Source: Hyparrhenia diplandra (Eukaryota; Streptophyta; Magnoliopsida; Poales; Poaceae). From it: a stretch of 64,000 nt of DNA. Where the stretch lies: positions 177,917 through 241,916 of the forward strand of contig JADLZK010011544.1 of assembly GCA_015847255.1 (NCBI GenBank), given 5' to 3'. The notes beneath the pieces are model-generated. The model was not told the DNA's origin and searched no databases. It worked only from the letters and a program-made list of their open reading frames with translations. Numbering within the stretch: position 1 is the first letter of the stretch; each line of letters opens with the position of its first letter. Made by a program: the position numbers and the translations under genes. Below are positions 1 through 11,597 of the stretch, piece after piece.

Positions 1-2
1 TT

Positions 3-629
3 GAGCGCCAACATACATCCATGAATCATGAGAGAAGTATCAGGATTAGGAAGAGAACTGAGCACAAATGGCGCAAAGATTTGATGCTTATTGGAACTCT
101 AGCAGTTACTGTCACATACCAAGCTGCACTGCTCCCACCAGGTGGGATCTGGCCTGATGACCAGGAAGGCCATTTTGCTGGTGATCCAATTCTTCATGAT
201 ACCCGCCCAAGACGGTATATGGTGTTCTTCTATTGCAATTCCACAGCATTCATGGCGTCGATAGTCATAGCCATCCTCTTGTTGAACAATACAATAAGCA
301 AGTACAAGAGATCTCTCCTTGCCATGAAAACGGCAATGGTATTGGACTTGCTCGGTCTGCTTGGTGCATATGCTGCAGGCAGCTGCAGGAAGTTGAAGAC
401 ATCTGCTTACATTCTGGTGCTTGCCATTGCCGTGTTCATCTACATCGTAATGCATGTATTGCTGTCATTTGACAAGGTGGCTTTATTGGTGAAAAGGAAG
501 GGCCAAAAGTGGATGCCGTTTCTGAAAAAACTGTGGGTTCTCATTGAAACTGAACCTTCGGACCATCTGTCATCTGCTGGGCAACTGGGAGAGGTGCCTC
601 CACCTGTGGAATTTGTTGAAATGATATGA
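3..629 (+). CDS. PGG-domain membrane protein, copy A (3' end only)
   Basis: This is the last part of a multi-PGG-domain membrane protein that begins outside the window; the frame is open from base 3 to a TGA at 627-629. One complete PGG unit is visible. It contains a basic start (EHKWRKDL), then TYQAALLPPGGIW, GDPIL, RYMVFFYCNSTAF and LLGAYAAGSCRKLKTS, with about four hydrophobic segments. It matches the fifth and last unit of copies B and C further along, so this is the 3' end of the first member of a tandem array. The family is named for the PPGG motif and usually follows ankyrin repeats in plants; no ankyrin repeats are seen here. One oddity is that the usual QAGL is QAAL and GGFW is GGIW. 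This copy has no frame breaks. The molecular function is unknown. Confidence 0.8.
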   Translation, partial: ERQHTSMNHERSIRIRKRTEHKWRKDLMLIGTLAVTVTYQAALLPPGGIWPDDQEGHFAGDPILHDTRPRRYMVFFYCNSTAFMASIVIAILLLNNTISKYKRSLLAMKTAMVLDLLGLLGAYAAGSCRKLKTSAYILVLAIAVFIYIVMHVLLSFDKVALLVKRKGQKWMPFLKKLWVLIETEPSDHLSSAGQLGEVPPPVEFVEMI

Positions 630-1457
630 TATCAGATATTTACATCTTGCAAAGTTCTGATGCCTTAGAAACAACAAGTTCTTTTTTTGAAAGAGAAACG
701 GCAAGTTACTATATACTAGTAGAAAGGGGTGAAAATAAGAGAGAGAAAACCGAAAAGAAAGAAAGACAGGACAAGACTAATGTAGTTGGACACCTGATTT
801 CCAATGCAAAATCTCATGGTTCTAATGTTTACAGAAATGTGAGCTGTTTGTATGGAGTACTGTTAAGCAAATATACATTTTAGAGTGCAATTGTCGCTTC
901 CTCCTCGGCCTACTATTCTGTTGGTGCTCAGCATCATTCATCATTGGGTTACTGGCAATGGAAAAAAAAAATCATTCGAGAAGCCTTAGCTCGAACTTGT
1001 TAAAAAATTTGAAATGAAACGAAACTTGTTAAAAAAAAATTAGGCTACTTATTAGAGCTCATTTTTTTATGAGCTACGACTAAAAGTTACCTAGCTATTT
1101 CATCCGTTCCACTCCCTCTGTCTAGCATTTGAAAATTGTCCAAGTGATTTGGGAAAACAAAATACTTCATCCCTAAGGCCTTTTGACATTTCTTTATTAA
1201 GAAACGTTTGACATTCTAAATTCATATCTTTTACTATGTATCTATAAAACCTACGTATCTAGAAATATCAAAATATCTTATAATTTAGAACAGAGAGGGT
1301 AAACTTGTAGGACTAAATACCTAGAGTGCGCTATATCTCAGGACAAGGAAAGTAAATTGTAAAAGCGTTTTGGTAGTTTTTACTATACATACATTTAGAT
1401 AAACACTGTCTAGTTACATGTAAAAACAATATATTTAGAAGAAAAAAAAATGGCATA
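630..1457. other. Gene-free 3' flank of PGG copy A
   Basis: TA-rich sequence after the stop codon, presumably the 3' UTR followed by intergenic DNA. It contains several A runs and one Stowaway-like element, listed separately. A short open frame at 626-883 is lysine/glutamate-rich, has no recognisable domain and is not called as a gene. Confidence 0.6.
1112..1299. mobile_element. Stowaway-like MITE (~188 bp)
   Basis: The ends are inverted: CTCCCTCTGT at 1112 and ACAGAGAGGG at 1290-1299. The interior is TA-rich with no coding capacity. This matches grass Stowaway (Tc1/mariner-type) MITEs. A clear TA duplication is not preserved. Confidence 0.6.
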
Positions 1458-1530
1458 CTCCCTCCATCCTGATTTATTAGTCATTCTAGTTTTATTGGTG
1501 AATCAAAATATCTCAAGTTTTACCAAATTT
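1458..1530. mobile_element. Left half of a Stowaway MITE split by the LINE
   Basis: It starts CTCCCTCCATCCTGATTTATT and runs through TCTCAAGTTTTACCAAATTT, where the LINE begins. The same element resumes after the LINE at 8942 with the duplicated TCTACCAAATTT and then AACAAATAAATATCATTA and ATACTTATTTAA. That is the internal order I recall for a common grass Stowaway family. The MITE is therefore older than the LINE. Confidence 0.7.
1516..1530. repeat. Target-site duplication of the LINE, left copy
   Basis: AGTTTTACCAAATTT here matches AGTTCTACCAAATTT at 8942-8956 with one mismatch. A 15-bp duplication flanking an A-run 3' end is the signature of target-primed LINE insertion. Confidence 0.8.
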
Positions 1531-1541
1531 CTATAACTCAA

Positions 1542-2221
1542 TTGTTTCGAAGGATGGGTCGCCCTCGGCCTCTCGACGCAGCGCACATCGGCGATCCGTG
1601 GGCATGGCGCAGAAGAGGGCGCACACCACGTGCCACATGGAGCGGCTCCGCACGCCTCGCGCCCGCACCCATCCGGGTTGGTGAGTTCGTGCTCGAGCTC
1701 GCCGACACAGGCAATCTCGAGTTCGCGGGGTTGGGGTGGCACGAGTGGGAGTTTGTGGGTCGTGACGCCGCCCCTTTGAGGTCGCCGCCCCTTCGGGGGC
1801 CATGGCGCGTATCAGGGGGGTGGGAATCGAGGGTGACACCCTGGAGCTCTCGGAGTCACGGAGTCGCCTCATTCCTCTCCCAAACTCTGGTGACGGCGGT
1901 AACCCTAGCCACTCCTCTAGAGCGCGGCGGCGATTGGGGGAAGGAGTTCGGTGGATTTCGAAGGAGAAACTTCCACACGAGGTAAGTGACCATCCCGACG
2001 CTGATCTGAGCGCTAGATTATCTCATATTTGGTCGCGTAGTGCCGAATCTGGGTGTGCGAGGGTAGTGCAAGTGAAGGCGACTAAGTATGCAATTCCTGT
2101 AGAAGGTCATAGCACTCCCCTTGGCGGAGTAGAAACTGGAAAAATTGGTTGGTCAACCCTAGGAGGTGACACTAGGTCGTTTGTGCAGGTACTTCAGGCT
2201 CCTCCGCAGCCTGCTTCCACC
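1542..2221 (+). other. GC-rich 5' region of the LINE
   Basis: A GC-rich leader stretching from the 5' boundary to the ATG at 2222. It holds overlapping open frames at 1542-1985 and 1802-2407; the latter runs into the ORF1 frame without a stop. It could be the internal promoter and 5' UTR, or an N-terminal extension of ORF1. No domain is recognisable in either frame. Confidence 0.5.
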
Positions 2222-4722
2222 ATGAACAGGCGTCCGTATGGTAACCGTGACAATTGGTATGATGGGAACCGTGGTAGAGGCCGCAACAATGAGTATGGGC
2301 AAGCATACAGGGGATGGGTTCCGAGAGGACAAGGGAACAGAGGAGGTAGAACTCAAGTGGGGGGCCGGGGTTTCAGCAGGATCCCGAATGCAAGCTGCAC
2401 CTATTGAACAGGTTCCTCCAATTGAACCAAGAGTCGTACCAGCAATAGATCGCATGACTTCTAAAGAGGGGGAAACTTCTGTCAACAAACAGGATCAGAA
2501 AGGAGAAACTCAGGAATTTGTTGCAAATGCTCTAGGAACACAGAACAACATACCAGTCCAAAATGGCAGACCTCTGTTCTGTCTAAAATGTGGAAGAATA
2601 GGACATAAATCTGAGGAGTGTACTAACCCAGTCATCCGCACCAGATGTAAAGGGGAAGGCCATGTGGCAAGAGTCTGCAGTCAAAAAATGCCATGGGAAT
2701 ATGTTGCTCCTTTTTTTGGTTTCTCTGCCTATGGACAGGGATTTCACATGATAGAAAGCTCTCAGAATGATGAAGGCATAAAAGACATGTCTGCAGTAGC
2801 ACTGGTTACTGTTCTTACTAGGCAGGTTACTGCAAGACAGATTGAGGCTGAGTTTGAGTTAAAAGCTGGAAAACACTCAAAGTGGAGATGGTATGCTAAG
2901 AAGGCTGGTGAGAAGAAATTTCAGCTGAGATTTCCTAATGTGCAGGCCCTGGAAGATGTATGCCACTTTATTGAAATGAGGATGAGAACTTTGCCTGAAG
3001 CTGTGATTAAGGTAGAAAAATGGAAACCTACAAATGGGTCAAGGGGTCCACTTGAAAGTGCTTGGTTTAGAATTTCAAACATTCCTTATGACAAAAGATC
3101 AATGGCAAATGTCAGTATGGTGGCATCCAAGGTGGGATTACCAATGGAGGTAGATATGGATAGTCTGACCAAGAATGATTATGTGAGAGTAAGGATTGGT
3201 CAGTAGGGATATAACTAAGGTTCTAAGTAGTTAGTTGATGGAATTCTAGTCTTTCATTGGTATGATTATATATTCCGAGAGAAGTGATACAAGAAGGTCA
3301 TGTTACTCAAGCTGGTAACCAATGGATAAGAAATGGAAGAGATGGTAATAGGGATGAGGCTCCTCACCAAAAAAAAAAGTAAAATTGTCCGGGAGAAAGA
3401 ACAAAATGCAAATCTTTGCTGCTGGTCCAAGCAATTATCTAGGATCCTCTGCAAAAGGAGTCCAAAGAAATATAGTCCCTGAACAGGAAGATCTGCAGCA
3501 AAAATTTGCTTCTACAGATAGCTCTTACTATGGAAATGTGTACATGGGTGAATTAGTCTCACCATCACGGGGAGATTAAAGTTTGGGGACTTTGAGTCAA
3601 CACAGTGAACGGGATGAGCTACTTAGAGATTAACAACAACTCTAGAGTGTTGATTGATGAATATGGGACAAACTTGACTCAACATAAGTTTGACTCTCTT
3701 CTCCTTTGTTGAGACTAAGAAGGCTATAAATGAGACAGACAGGAACTGCTTTTTCCAACCTGATGAGTATTTAGGAACAAAGAAGCATGGCAAACAGCTG
3801 GAGACAATTATGGAAGAGAAGGAGGAAGAAATGGTTAGAGCAGTGTCAATCAGTCCAGTCAAAAACAGTCAAGGAGGTCCTGAGTATATCATGTCTAGTC
3901 AAGAGGATATGGTTCCGAGGGAGCAAGTGGTGAAGTTGGAAGGAAGATGGATGGGGTGAATAATAGCAAGCTCATAGAAGGGAATGCAGATGGGTCTAAC
4001 AAGAAGGAGCGTGAAGCAATACATAAATGAGGAAGGGAACGCACTCAAGTAATAATTGGGAAAACACAAAGGTGACTAAATTTGAAAAAGGATAAAGAAA
4101 CTCGGGATGATAGTAACACAAGTTGGTACAAATGGCAAGATGTTAGACAAAGCAAGAGGATCAGAGCAAAAAGGAGTTTCGGTTGATTTGTGGAGGAACA
4201 AGGCTCGAAAAAAAAGATTGCCAAAGACAAAGACAATGAAGGTACTAGCTCTCCTCCTCGAGAATTCCTTTGCCATTCTAGCAAATACTCATGTGTTTAA
4301 TCTAGCTAGTAAAATGGGAATTGATAACGAGTTCCATTAATTTTGATAAGATTGATTTACTCAAAGACTTAGAAAATGCAAGAATGAAATTGAATGAACA
4401 TTCATTTGTTGAGTTAGTAGAGAAGCAAAAGGATAGAGACAGTGAAGGGGAGAAAGAAAGTGTAGAGGAACACAATGTTCTAGAATGGGGGTCTGATGAT
4501 TCTGATAATGAATCCTTAATCATGACACCCAAATCAAAGAAGAGTAAATCAGCTAAGAAAGGGAGGAGAAGAAGGAAGACTTTAGCCTTCGAGAGATTGT
4601 CCCGATTGACAATAATGAAGAGCCAAAGGGAGATAAATCTAAGGTTAGCCCCGGATTTAATCTCGAAAAAAGAAAAAGAAAACCAACCGTTCCATAATGA
4701 TAGGAATAATTTGGAATTGTAG
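2222..4722 (+). pseudogene. LINE ORF1 (zinc-knuckle nucleic-acid-binding protein), broken
   Basis: ORF1 protein of the LINE, which in this family coats the element RNA. From the ATG at 2222 it begins with an arginine/glycine-rich stretch. After a frame change near 2370-2400 comes a CCHC knuckle (CLKCGRIGHKSEEC, about 2581-2622), then a second knuckle-like CKGEGHVARVC lacking its first cysteine. A DUF4283-like region follows (RWYAKKAGEKKFQLRFPN), up to a premature TAG at 3204-3206. The basic, serine-rich tail continues in shifting frames (3385-3579, 3690-3959, 4321-4722) and ends with a lysine/arginine cluster and a stop at 4722, overlapping the ORF2 ATG at 4697. At least four frame breaks are needed to read through it. 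Confidence 0.75.
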
Positions 4723-7700
4723 GGGTGGCCAAAAAGGCCTGAGTACCTTTATCAAAGAGTTGATCCGGGACCATAAAGCTGATTTTATTGGTCTCAGGAA
4801 ACAATGAAACAAACTTATACCGACAAGTTTTTTAGGAAGATTGATTGCAACAAAGACTTCAATTGGATGTGGGTGCCATCCCTTTGGAAAATCGGGGGAT
4901 GTTGAGTGGAGTAAGAAAAGATAGATTTGATGTAATAGATTTTGAATGTGGTCACTACATGATTATTGCAAATGTCTTTGACAAAAACTCAAAAAAAAAA
5001 TTGGTCCCTTGGTAATGTGTATGGGCCAGCTCATGATGACCTCAAGGAGGATTTCTTGGCGTAATTATCTAGATTACGCTACAAGGCTAAACACCCAATG
5101 TTAATTGGAGGGGATTTTAACATAATGAGATTAAGTTCAGACAAGAATAAGAGTTTTTAGAGTCAACAACTATTCTCCTGTGTTTAATCTCATTATCAAC
5201 TCTTATGAATTGAGAGAACTCCCCTTGGCTGGAGGTAAATTCACATGGAGTAATAACAGAGAGGACCCTACTCTTGAGAAACTTGATAGAATTCTTATTT
5301 CAAAGTGCACGGGAATCTGAATTTCCCCTTTGTAATTTGAGAAAAATCCCTAGATATATGTTTGATCACAATCTTCTAATTGTGAGAACAGATCTAGAAC
5401 AAAATGTGGGTTCTAGGCCTTTTTGCTTTGAGACCGCATGGCTTAAACATGCCGATTTCAGTGACAAAGTAAAAGAAAGTGTGGAATAGGACAAGATTCT
5501 TTGGAAATCGCCATTGATATCTGGTGCATCAAAATGGACAGAGTCAAGAAGTTTTTGAAAGGTTGGGAGCAGAGTCTAAAAGGCCATACTAGAAAGTATA
5601 AAAGAATTCTGGAAAAAGAGTTAGCAATATTAGAACAAAAAGAGGAAAACGGAACTCTTGACCATGTAAACCTAGGGAGGAAATCCTTTTGTGCGCACGA
5701 AATTAATGAGGCTGTTAGAAGAGGAGGAGCTATATTGGCACAAAAAGGTCTAACAATAATTGGCTTTTACAAGGGGACTGTAATCTGCCTTCTTTCATAG
5801 AGTGGCTAATGGTAAAAAAAAAAGAAAAAATACCATCTTTTCCTTATCACATAATGATCAGGTGATTGAGGGGATGAAGCCCTTATAAAGCATGCAACCG
5901 AAGTTCTATAAAGAGTTATTTGGTCCTTCGACCAAGCTGACTTTAACATTGATCCAAATTCTTTGGGAAGACAATGAGAAAGTTACAATTTTGGAAAATA
6001 AGGAATTAGAGAAACAATTCAAGGAAGAGGAAATCGGGAGGGTAGTCTTTTCAATGGAGAAGAACACTGCCCTTGGTACGACCACTTCCCCATTGAATTT
6101 TATCAACATTGTTGGGGTTTCATCAAGAGTGACTTGTGTGCTCTCTTTGATGATTTCCATAACAACAATTTGGATATTGAAAGATTCAATTATGGGGTAA
6201 TATCCTGTTGCCAAAAGATAAAAGAAGCTAATAATATCAAACAGCATGCAGGACCTATCATGCTGTTGAATGTGGTATATAAGATTTTTACCAAGGCTCG
6301 ACCTTGAGGATGGAGAGTGTCATGGAAAGGATTATTAATAGAAGCCGATCGGCTTCATTAAAACTTTAAATATTATGGATGGCATCTTTGCCTTACATGA
6401 AATCTTGCATGATACAAAAGCAAAAAAAAAAATGGTTTGGTTCTTAAATTAGACTTTGAAAAGGCATATGATAAGATAAATTGGAACTTCCCTGTTCAAG
6501 TGTTTAGAACAGAGGGATTTGGTGAGAAGTGGTGTAAGTGGATCAAAACTGTTATGAGTCCGGGCACGGTGAGTGTCAAGGTAAATATCTTGTGGGAAGT
6601 TATTTCAAGTCAAGAAGGGGAGTTAGACAGGGTGATCCACTATCCCCTTCCTCTTTAACATTGCTGGCGATACTCACGGCCAAAATGATTAACATGGCAC
6701 AAAAGAATAAGCTGTTGACAGGACTAATTCCTGAGTACATAAACAATGAGGTGGCTGTGTTGCAGTATGCGATGATACGATTTTATGTCTGCAGGATGAT
6801 ATTACCCAAGCCACAAATTTGAAATTACTGCTTTACTTGTATGAAAACATGTCTGGTCTCAAGATTAACTTCTCCAAAAGTGAGATTATGATGGTGGAAC
6901 ATGATGATGAGAAAAATGTGTTGTACTCTGATATGTTTAATTGTGCAATTGGTGAATGGCCCATAAAATATTTGGGCGTTCCAATATCTGGCTCCAGGCT
7001 CCACGTGGTGGACTGGATGCCCATTTATGAAAAAATCCTGAAAAGATTGGATGGTTGGAAAGGTAGCTCCTTATCTTTGGAGGGCGGGCTAACTCTTATT
7101 AACTCTTGTCTCAACAATCTCCCAATATATGCAATTTCTATGTTCGGCTGCTTTTGTGACAGTCTTTGAACAAAATGGATATTGTTAGAAAAAGATTCTT
7201 TTGGCAAGGAGGGAGCATAAAGAGGAAATATCATTTGGTTAAATGGGAAATCATTATGAAAACCAAAAACAAGGGAGGTTTGGGGGTAAAAGACCTTCGA
7301 AAAATGAATATAAGTCTTTTTATGCAAATGGTGGTGGAAGGTTGAAACTGGTTGTGGTATATGGAATGACATTATCAAAAAAAGAAATATCTGAAAAAGG
7401 GAGTGGTAAATGATTTGAAAAGGAATCCCAAAAATTCCCTCGTGTGGAATGATTTCTTTGAAAGTTACGCCAATATATCGAAAAAAACAGGGTAATAAGA
7501 ATAGGGAATGGAATGAATACCAGCCTCGGCATGACGAATGGTGTGGACAGATATCATTAGCTGATAAATATCCTGGTTTATATGAAATCAGCAATGATCA
7601 GCAGGCTACTGTTGCAGAAATGAGACAAAAAAATTGGAGGTTAACGTTTAGGAGGTGGCTATATGAGGAACTTCAAATCCAGTTAAGACGATTGCAGGAT

Positions 7701-8384
7701 ATCACCTTTCGTTGTGATGTCAATAGTAACAAAGATAGGCCTATATGGGGCCTAGAAAAATCTGGACAGTTTACTGTGAAATCAGTTTATAAGTCTCTAT
7801 GCTGTGATGAATTTGGGAACAAAAATAAAACGTTGTGGAAGGCTAAAATTCCGTTGAAGGTGAAAATTTTCATGTGGTTGATTGATCAGAGAGCAATCCT
7901 GACTAAAGACAATCTCTTAAGGAGAAAGTGGAAAGGATCCCCAATGTGTGCTTTTTGCTCTGATAAAGAGACCATAGAGCATATTTTCTTTGAATGTGCA
8001 TCTGCTATATATATATGGAGTTTACTAGCTTTTACTTTCGGGGTATAATGTAGACCTGCAAGTATTACACAGTTCTGGCCTTGGATCCAGAAAATTTTCC
8101 CATCGGCACCTAAAATACATATGTTTGGCCTGGCTGCTGTTTTTTGGGCTATTTGGCGTACAAGAAATTTAATCTGCTTTGAAAAAAAGAGAATACAATC
8201 TCCTACTGAGATTGTATGTCTAATATCTTCGTTTATCTCATATTGGGCAGGGCTTTTCTCGGCAGAAATACAGGACCAGATCATTAAAGCTGCCGAGGTG
8301 ATTCAAGCTTCAGCTCTGGTGTTCCACAAGCAACAGGACCAGTCTCAAGCGCAGGACAAGAAAATCATTCTCTTCACCGGATGA
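4697..8384 (+). pseudogene. LINE ORF2 (endonuclease-reverse transcriptase), broken
   Basis: ORF2 of the LINE. It opens with the plant-LINE endonuclease start IIWNCRGGQKG (4700s). GDFN-like and SDH-like endonuclease pieces follow in changing frames (about 5100 and 5370). Reverse transcriptase blocks are LKLDFEKAYDKINW (6440s), GVRQGDPLSPS (6620s) and the catalytic aspartate motif near 6767, where a one-base loss turns it into YAMI. Then come GLKINFSKSE (6850s) and KYLGVPISG (6960s). The C-terminal zinc region (zf-RVT) is clear at 7740-8040: WKAKIPLKVKIFMW and CAFCSDKETIEHIFFEC. The last frame ends at 8384. Many single-base shifts and some true stops mean no intact enzyme is encoded as read. 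Confidence 0.85.
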
Positions 8385-8539
8385 TGATGCAAGAAACTTG
8401 AAGGATGGTGCGCTCATTTCCAAACTTGAAGGATGTTGTTCTCGTTTCCTGGCGCTGTTTAGCAGTTTTTTCTTTTTGTGGTCTGTAAGGCGAGGAGGAA
8501 CTTTAAGTCTTTACTTTGGTAGTGGTGTTGCGTCGTTTC

Positions 8540-8547
8540 TCTCCTTG
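8540..8547. repeat. Target-site duplication of the 256-bp MITE, left copy
   Basis: TCTCCTTG here and at 8804-8811, an exact 8-bp direct repeat. It is 9 bp (CTCTCCTTG) if the right end of the element is placed one base earlier. Confidence 0.75.
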
Positions 8548-8803
8548 GGAAAATAATGGGGTACGCCGGTGGCGTACGGCAGCCTGCGTGCGCCGCCCAC
8601 GTGTCGTCTTCTGATTGGAATGGGGCATGGTGCGGGCCCAATCGAAGGAAGGGAGCCAGTTGCCTGTGCGGCTGTGCTGGTGGAAGTCGCGCGCCAGCGA
8701 AATGCGCTGCAGCATGCGATGCTCCGCCAGGCCACGTGTCATGCATCCGCTGGAGTGGCGTACGAAGCCGTCCGTACGCCACCGGCGCACCCCATTATTT
8801 TCC
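8548..8803. mobile_element. GC-rich MITE (256 bp) inside the LINE 3' UTR
   Basis: It starts GGAAAATAATGGGGTACGCC and ends in the inverted form ...GGCGCACCCCATTATTTTCC. The inverted repeat extends ~35 bp on each side and includes GGTGGCGTACGG. It is flanked by exact 8-bp TCTCCTTG duplications. The interior is GC-rich and non-coding; the many open frames there are artefacts of base composition. An 8-9 bp duplication fits a hAT or Mutator-type non-autonomous element. It inserted after the LINE. Confidence 0.82.
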
Positions 8804-8941
8804 TCTCCTTGACTGGTTCCCTGTGTGAACAGTTAAGGATGAGCGTTCTTTACTTTAAATCCTAGCGTGTTTGGACGAACTGAACTCTTGTAATTTCGTT
8901 ACCCCAAGTAATGAAATTCGGTTTTACCGTTGTAGAAAAAA

Positions 8942-9060
8942 AGTTCTACCAAATTTAAATGATAAAATAATAATATTATGGCAACAAATAAATATCATTA
9001 ATTTTTATTAATTATATTATATTTTTATAATATACTTATTTAACGTCACGTATCCTTTTA
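8942..9060. mobile_element. Right half of the Stowaway MITE split by the LINE
   Basis: This begins with the right target-site duplication (8942-8956) and continues with the TA-rich internal part of the MITE whose left half is at 1458-1530. The right terminal repeat is not recognisable, so the end is approximate. Confidence 0.55.
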
Positions 9061-9480
9061 ATGTTGTAATTGTTACTTATGTTGCAAGCTATTTTTCCAT
9101 ACATATGTTGCAAGTGTGCTTATCTAGATGTTGCATATGTTTTACGTGATACGTTTCAAGTGTTTTTATCTAAATGTTGGGTATGTTTGTAATGGTTTTA
9201 AAGTGTTTTTCATGTATTTTTTGCATGTGTGTTTTATTTGTGTTCCCACGTATGTTGAAAGTGTTGCATCTAGATATTTCTCACACCTTGCATTTTCTTC
9301 CTCGCTTTTCTACTGTCTCGCCTTGTGTCTCCACCTCCTGGCGCTGACTAGGCATCGGCGTCCTCTCCTCTTTCTCGATCTTTGGCGACATTCGGGATGG
9401 CATGGGCTGCATGAAACAGACGCGAAACAACTACAGGCGGCGCGTCCACCCACTATCTGTCGCTAGCAACTCTAATTTGG
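9061..9480. repeat. Degenerate DNA-transposon subterminal repeats
   Basis: Short degenerate direct repeats of the type ATGTTGCA-AAGTGT-TTATCTA occur about every 40-60 bp between 9061 and 9260, followed by a small GC-rich block. This pattern resembles the subterminal region of grass CACTA- or Mutator-like elements. No terminal inverted repeats were found, so the class is a guess. Confidence 0.4.
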
Positions 9481-9547
9481 GATGGGGGAGTAATTTGGGA
9501 GGAATAACAATTAACCCTTCGGATAATCTCAAAAAAATTAACCCTTC

Positions 9548-9833
9548 GGTCATGTTTGGTTAGTAGGGACTAGAGACTAAATTTTAGTCTCATTTAATCC
9601 CTATATTATAAAAAAAAAATAAGAGGACCAATGGTCTAATTTTAATCTCATTTATTTTCTAGTCCAATAGACTCTTGAGAGGTGTTAATTGGAACTAGTG
9701 GACCAAATTTTCAGCTTTAGTGGTCTCAGTGTATAGCAGACTAGTCCCTTGAACTAAATAACTTTGGAGATTACTATTTAGTCAATATTTAGTCCCTAAT
9801 CCCTAATCTCTATTTCCTTAACCAAACAAGCCC
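9548..9833. mobile_element. MITE with GTTTGGTTA-type ends (~286 bp)
   Basis: The left end GGTCATGTTTGGTTAG and the right end TTAACCAAACAAGCCC are imperfect inverted repeats. The interior carries repeated TTTAGTC/ACTAAA palindromic pieces. This is a common grass MITE type near genes. A partial relative lies at 55814-55937. Confidence 0.65.
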
Positions 9834-11597
9834 TTAATCGTAGACATATACTGACATGAAATATCTGTTTCATGAAATATCTGTTTCATGGTTGATTATT
9901 CGTACCGAACTTCTGCGCTCTTTCCAACTGCTAGGCATCGCGCTACTCACGTACGCATTGAATTGAACAGTGGAACTCACGACGCCGGCGTTGTGGCTCG
10001 TCCCAGAGACCCGGACAGGCGGGATCCGATGTGCTCGCTGTGGGCTCAACGCGGTGTCTGGCAGGACGCCCGTGCAAGTGGCGGTGGTCTGCCAGCCCTG
10101 CCCTGCTCGGCTGGTGTTCGACAAAATGCGTGCGTGCGTAAGGATGGGCCGTCTAGCGACGGCGACGGTGTGCAGTTCCAGCCCGAGCCCAGGTCGCAAC
10201 CGGCGAAGGCCGCAGACCAACTTCCTACAGTCCTGGGGGCGCGAGCGCGATGGGACCTGCAGGCGCATACCGTGCCGTCGACATGTCGGACTGTTCCAGG
10301 TTCGTGCCCACTGACCAGCTACTACCATCTTGCTTACTATTTCTCTGCGCGTTCGTCTGATGGTGTTGCTTAGACTTGACGCTGCTGAGTTGAGAAACTT
10401 CTAATTTCGACAGCTCGAAAAACTTCTAGTTTCTGTGCGGACTTGGAGATAGATTTCTTGTTAGAATTTCTGGGACGGAGAGGACAAGTTGGAGTAGAAA
10501 GTTTTTAGCGCAAAGTTGTGATTGGTCACCACTTTTCCACTTCGTTCCACCAGTATAAAACAATTCAGTCTTCATGCCGGTACTACTTCAGTTCAAATGG
10601 CATTAACTTATACTATGAAATAATGCAACTTGGGTTCCCCGTGATGTGGACAATCGGCCAACTTATGCAAAATACACGTTGGCTTAGGAAATATCACCGT
10701 GAGTCTTGCCAGTAGGACCCACCAAGGCACCAACTACTCCAACAACCAACGTACAGGGCTAAAAATGCTGGAGGATCAAGATTGAACAAACATACCAGTG
10801 ACACATTTTCATTATATATTTCTGTAGGAGAGTTATCAACTGATGTAGTTATTTATTTTTTATTTTGCAAAGCTGACACCAGTTCAGGCCTTACTTAGAT
10901 AGCTCTTCAGGCTTTGTTACCATTTTCAGCGTGTACTTCCTTGCCACCAAATATATCTGGGGGAGGTCCGGAGGTGGATGGCAGCGAGTTCATCTATCAT
11001 GATAGACGGGTGACTGAACCACAAACTCGAACTATGTCATGATTATTGCATACTTACAGTTTTAAAAGGTTGTCAAAAAGAGTAATTTATGGCTTTATTT
11101 AAGACAATGCCCTTTGGCAGTACAGCAAGACCAATGCTAGTCTCTCAAATCGGGTCAATTTAAGGGACAAAGACAAGTTATTGAAAACATATGATTTCGT
11201 GGACTAGTTCTTTCCTCCCTTGGTTGGAAACTTCCTTGGGTGCTTCTGTAGGTTGTTGTCATAGTGGAAATTTGTTATGTGGACCTAACATAATTGATTG
11301 GAGTCAGAGCTGTTTATGTGGTCCACTGCAAGAAACTTCAATTTCTAGAGGCTGGCACTGTGTCTTTTTTGGCTGCTTGCACTTGTGTCTGTTTGAAGCG
11401 TACCATGTCTTGGACATTGGATTCTTTATATGACTGCAGAGCTTCCATTGTCTCTGATTTCTTATCTTCTTCACTTTCTCTACCTAGTGGAGGTGTATCC
11501 AAACGGAGCGAACTCTGCATATAGCTCTTGCTCTTTTTTCAGATGTTAGAATCTTCATAGACAAAATAGAGATTTGCTTTGCTCCAAGATCAAGTCT
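9834..11597. other. Intergenic region upstream of PGG copy B
   Basis: A ~400-bp GC-rich patch (about 9930-10330) has open frames on both strands with no recognisable domain, so no gene is called. The rest is ordinary intergenic sequence. The last ~30 bases before the ATG (TTTGCTTTGCTCCAAG...) resemble the same position of copy C (TTTGCTTTTGTTCG...), so the 5' leader was duplicated with the gene. Confidence 0.5.

Larger units (their letters stand above)
1531..8941 (+). mobile_element. L1-type non-LTR retrotransposon (LINE), near full length
   Basis: A ~7.4 kb LINE bounded by a 15-bp target-site duplication (1516-1530 and 8942-8956) and ending in a short A run at 8935-8942. In order it has a GC-rich 5' region (about 1540-2000), ORF1 with a CCHC zinc knuckle (2222-4722), an overlapping ORF2 with endonuclease, reverse transcriptase and a C-terminal zinc-binding region (4697-8384), and a 3' UTR interrupted by a 256-bp MITE (8548-8803). 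The order ORF1-ORF2, with a short overlap and no LTRs, is the plant L1 layout. Both ORFs are broken many times, mostly by single-base shifts at short homopolymers, so as read it is not autonomous. The near-identical duplication suggests a fairly young insertion. Confidence 0.88.

Noticed and set aside
8459..8865. Several overlapping open frames around 8.5-8.8 kb
   Set aside because: They lie in the inverted-repeat MITE and reflect its symmetry and GC content.
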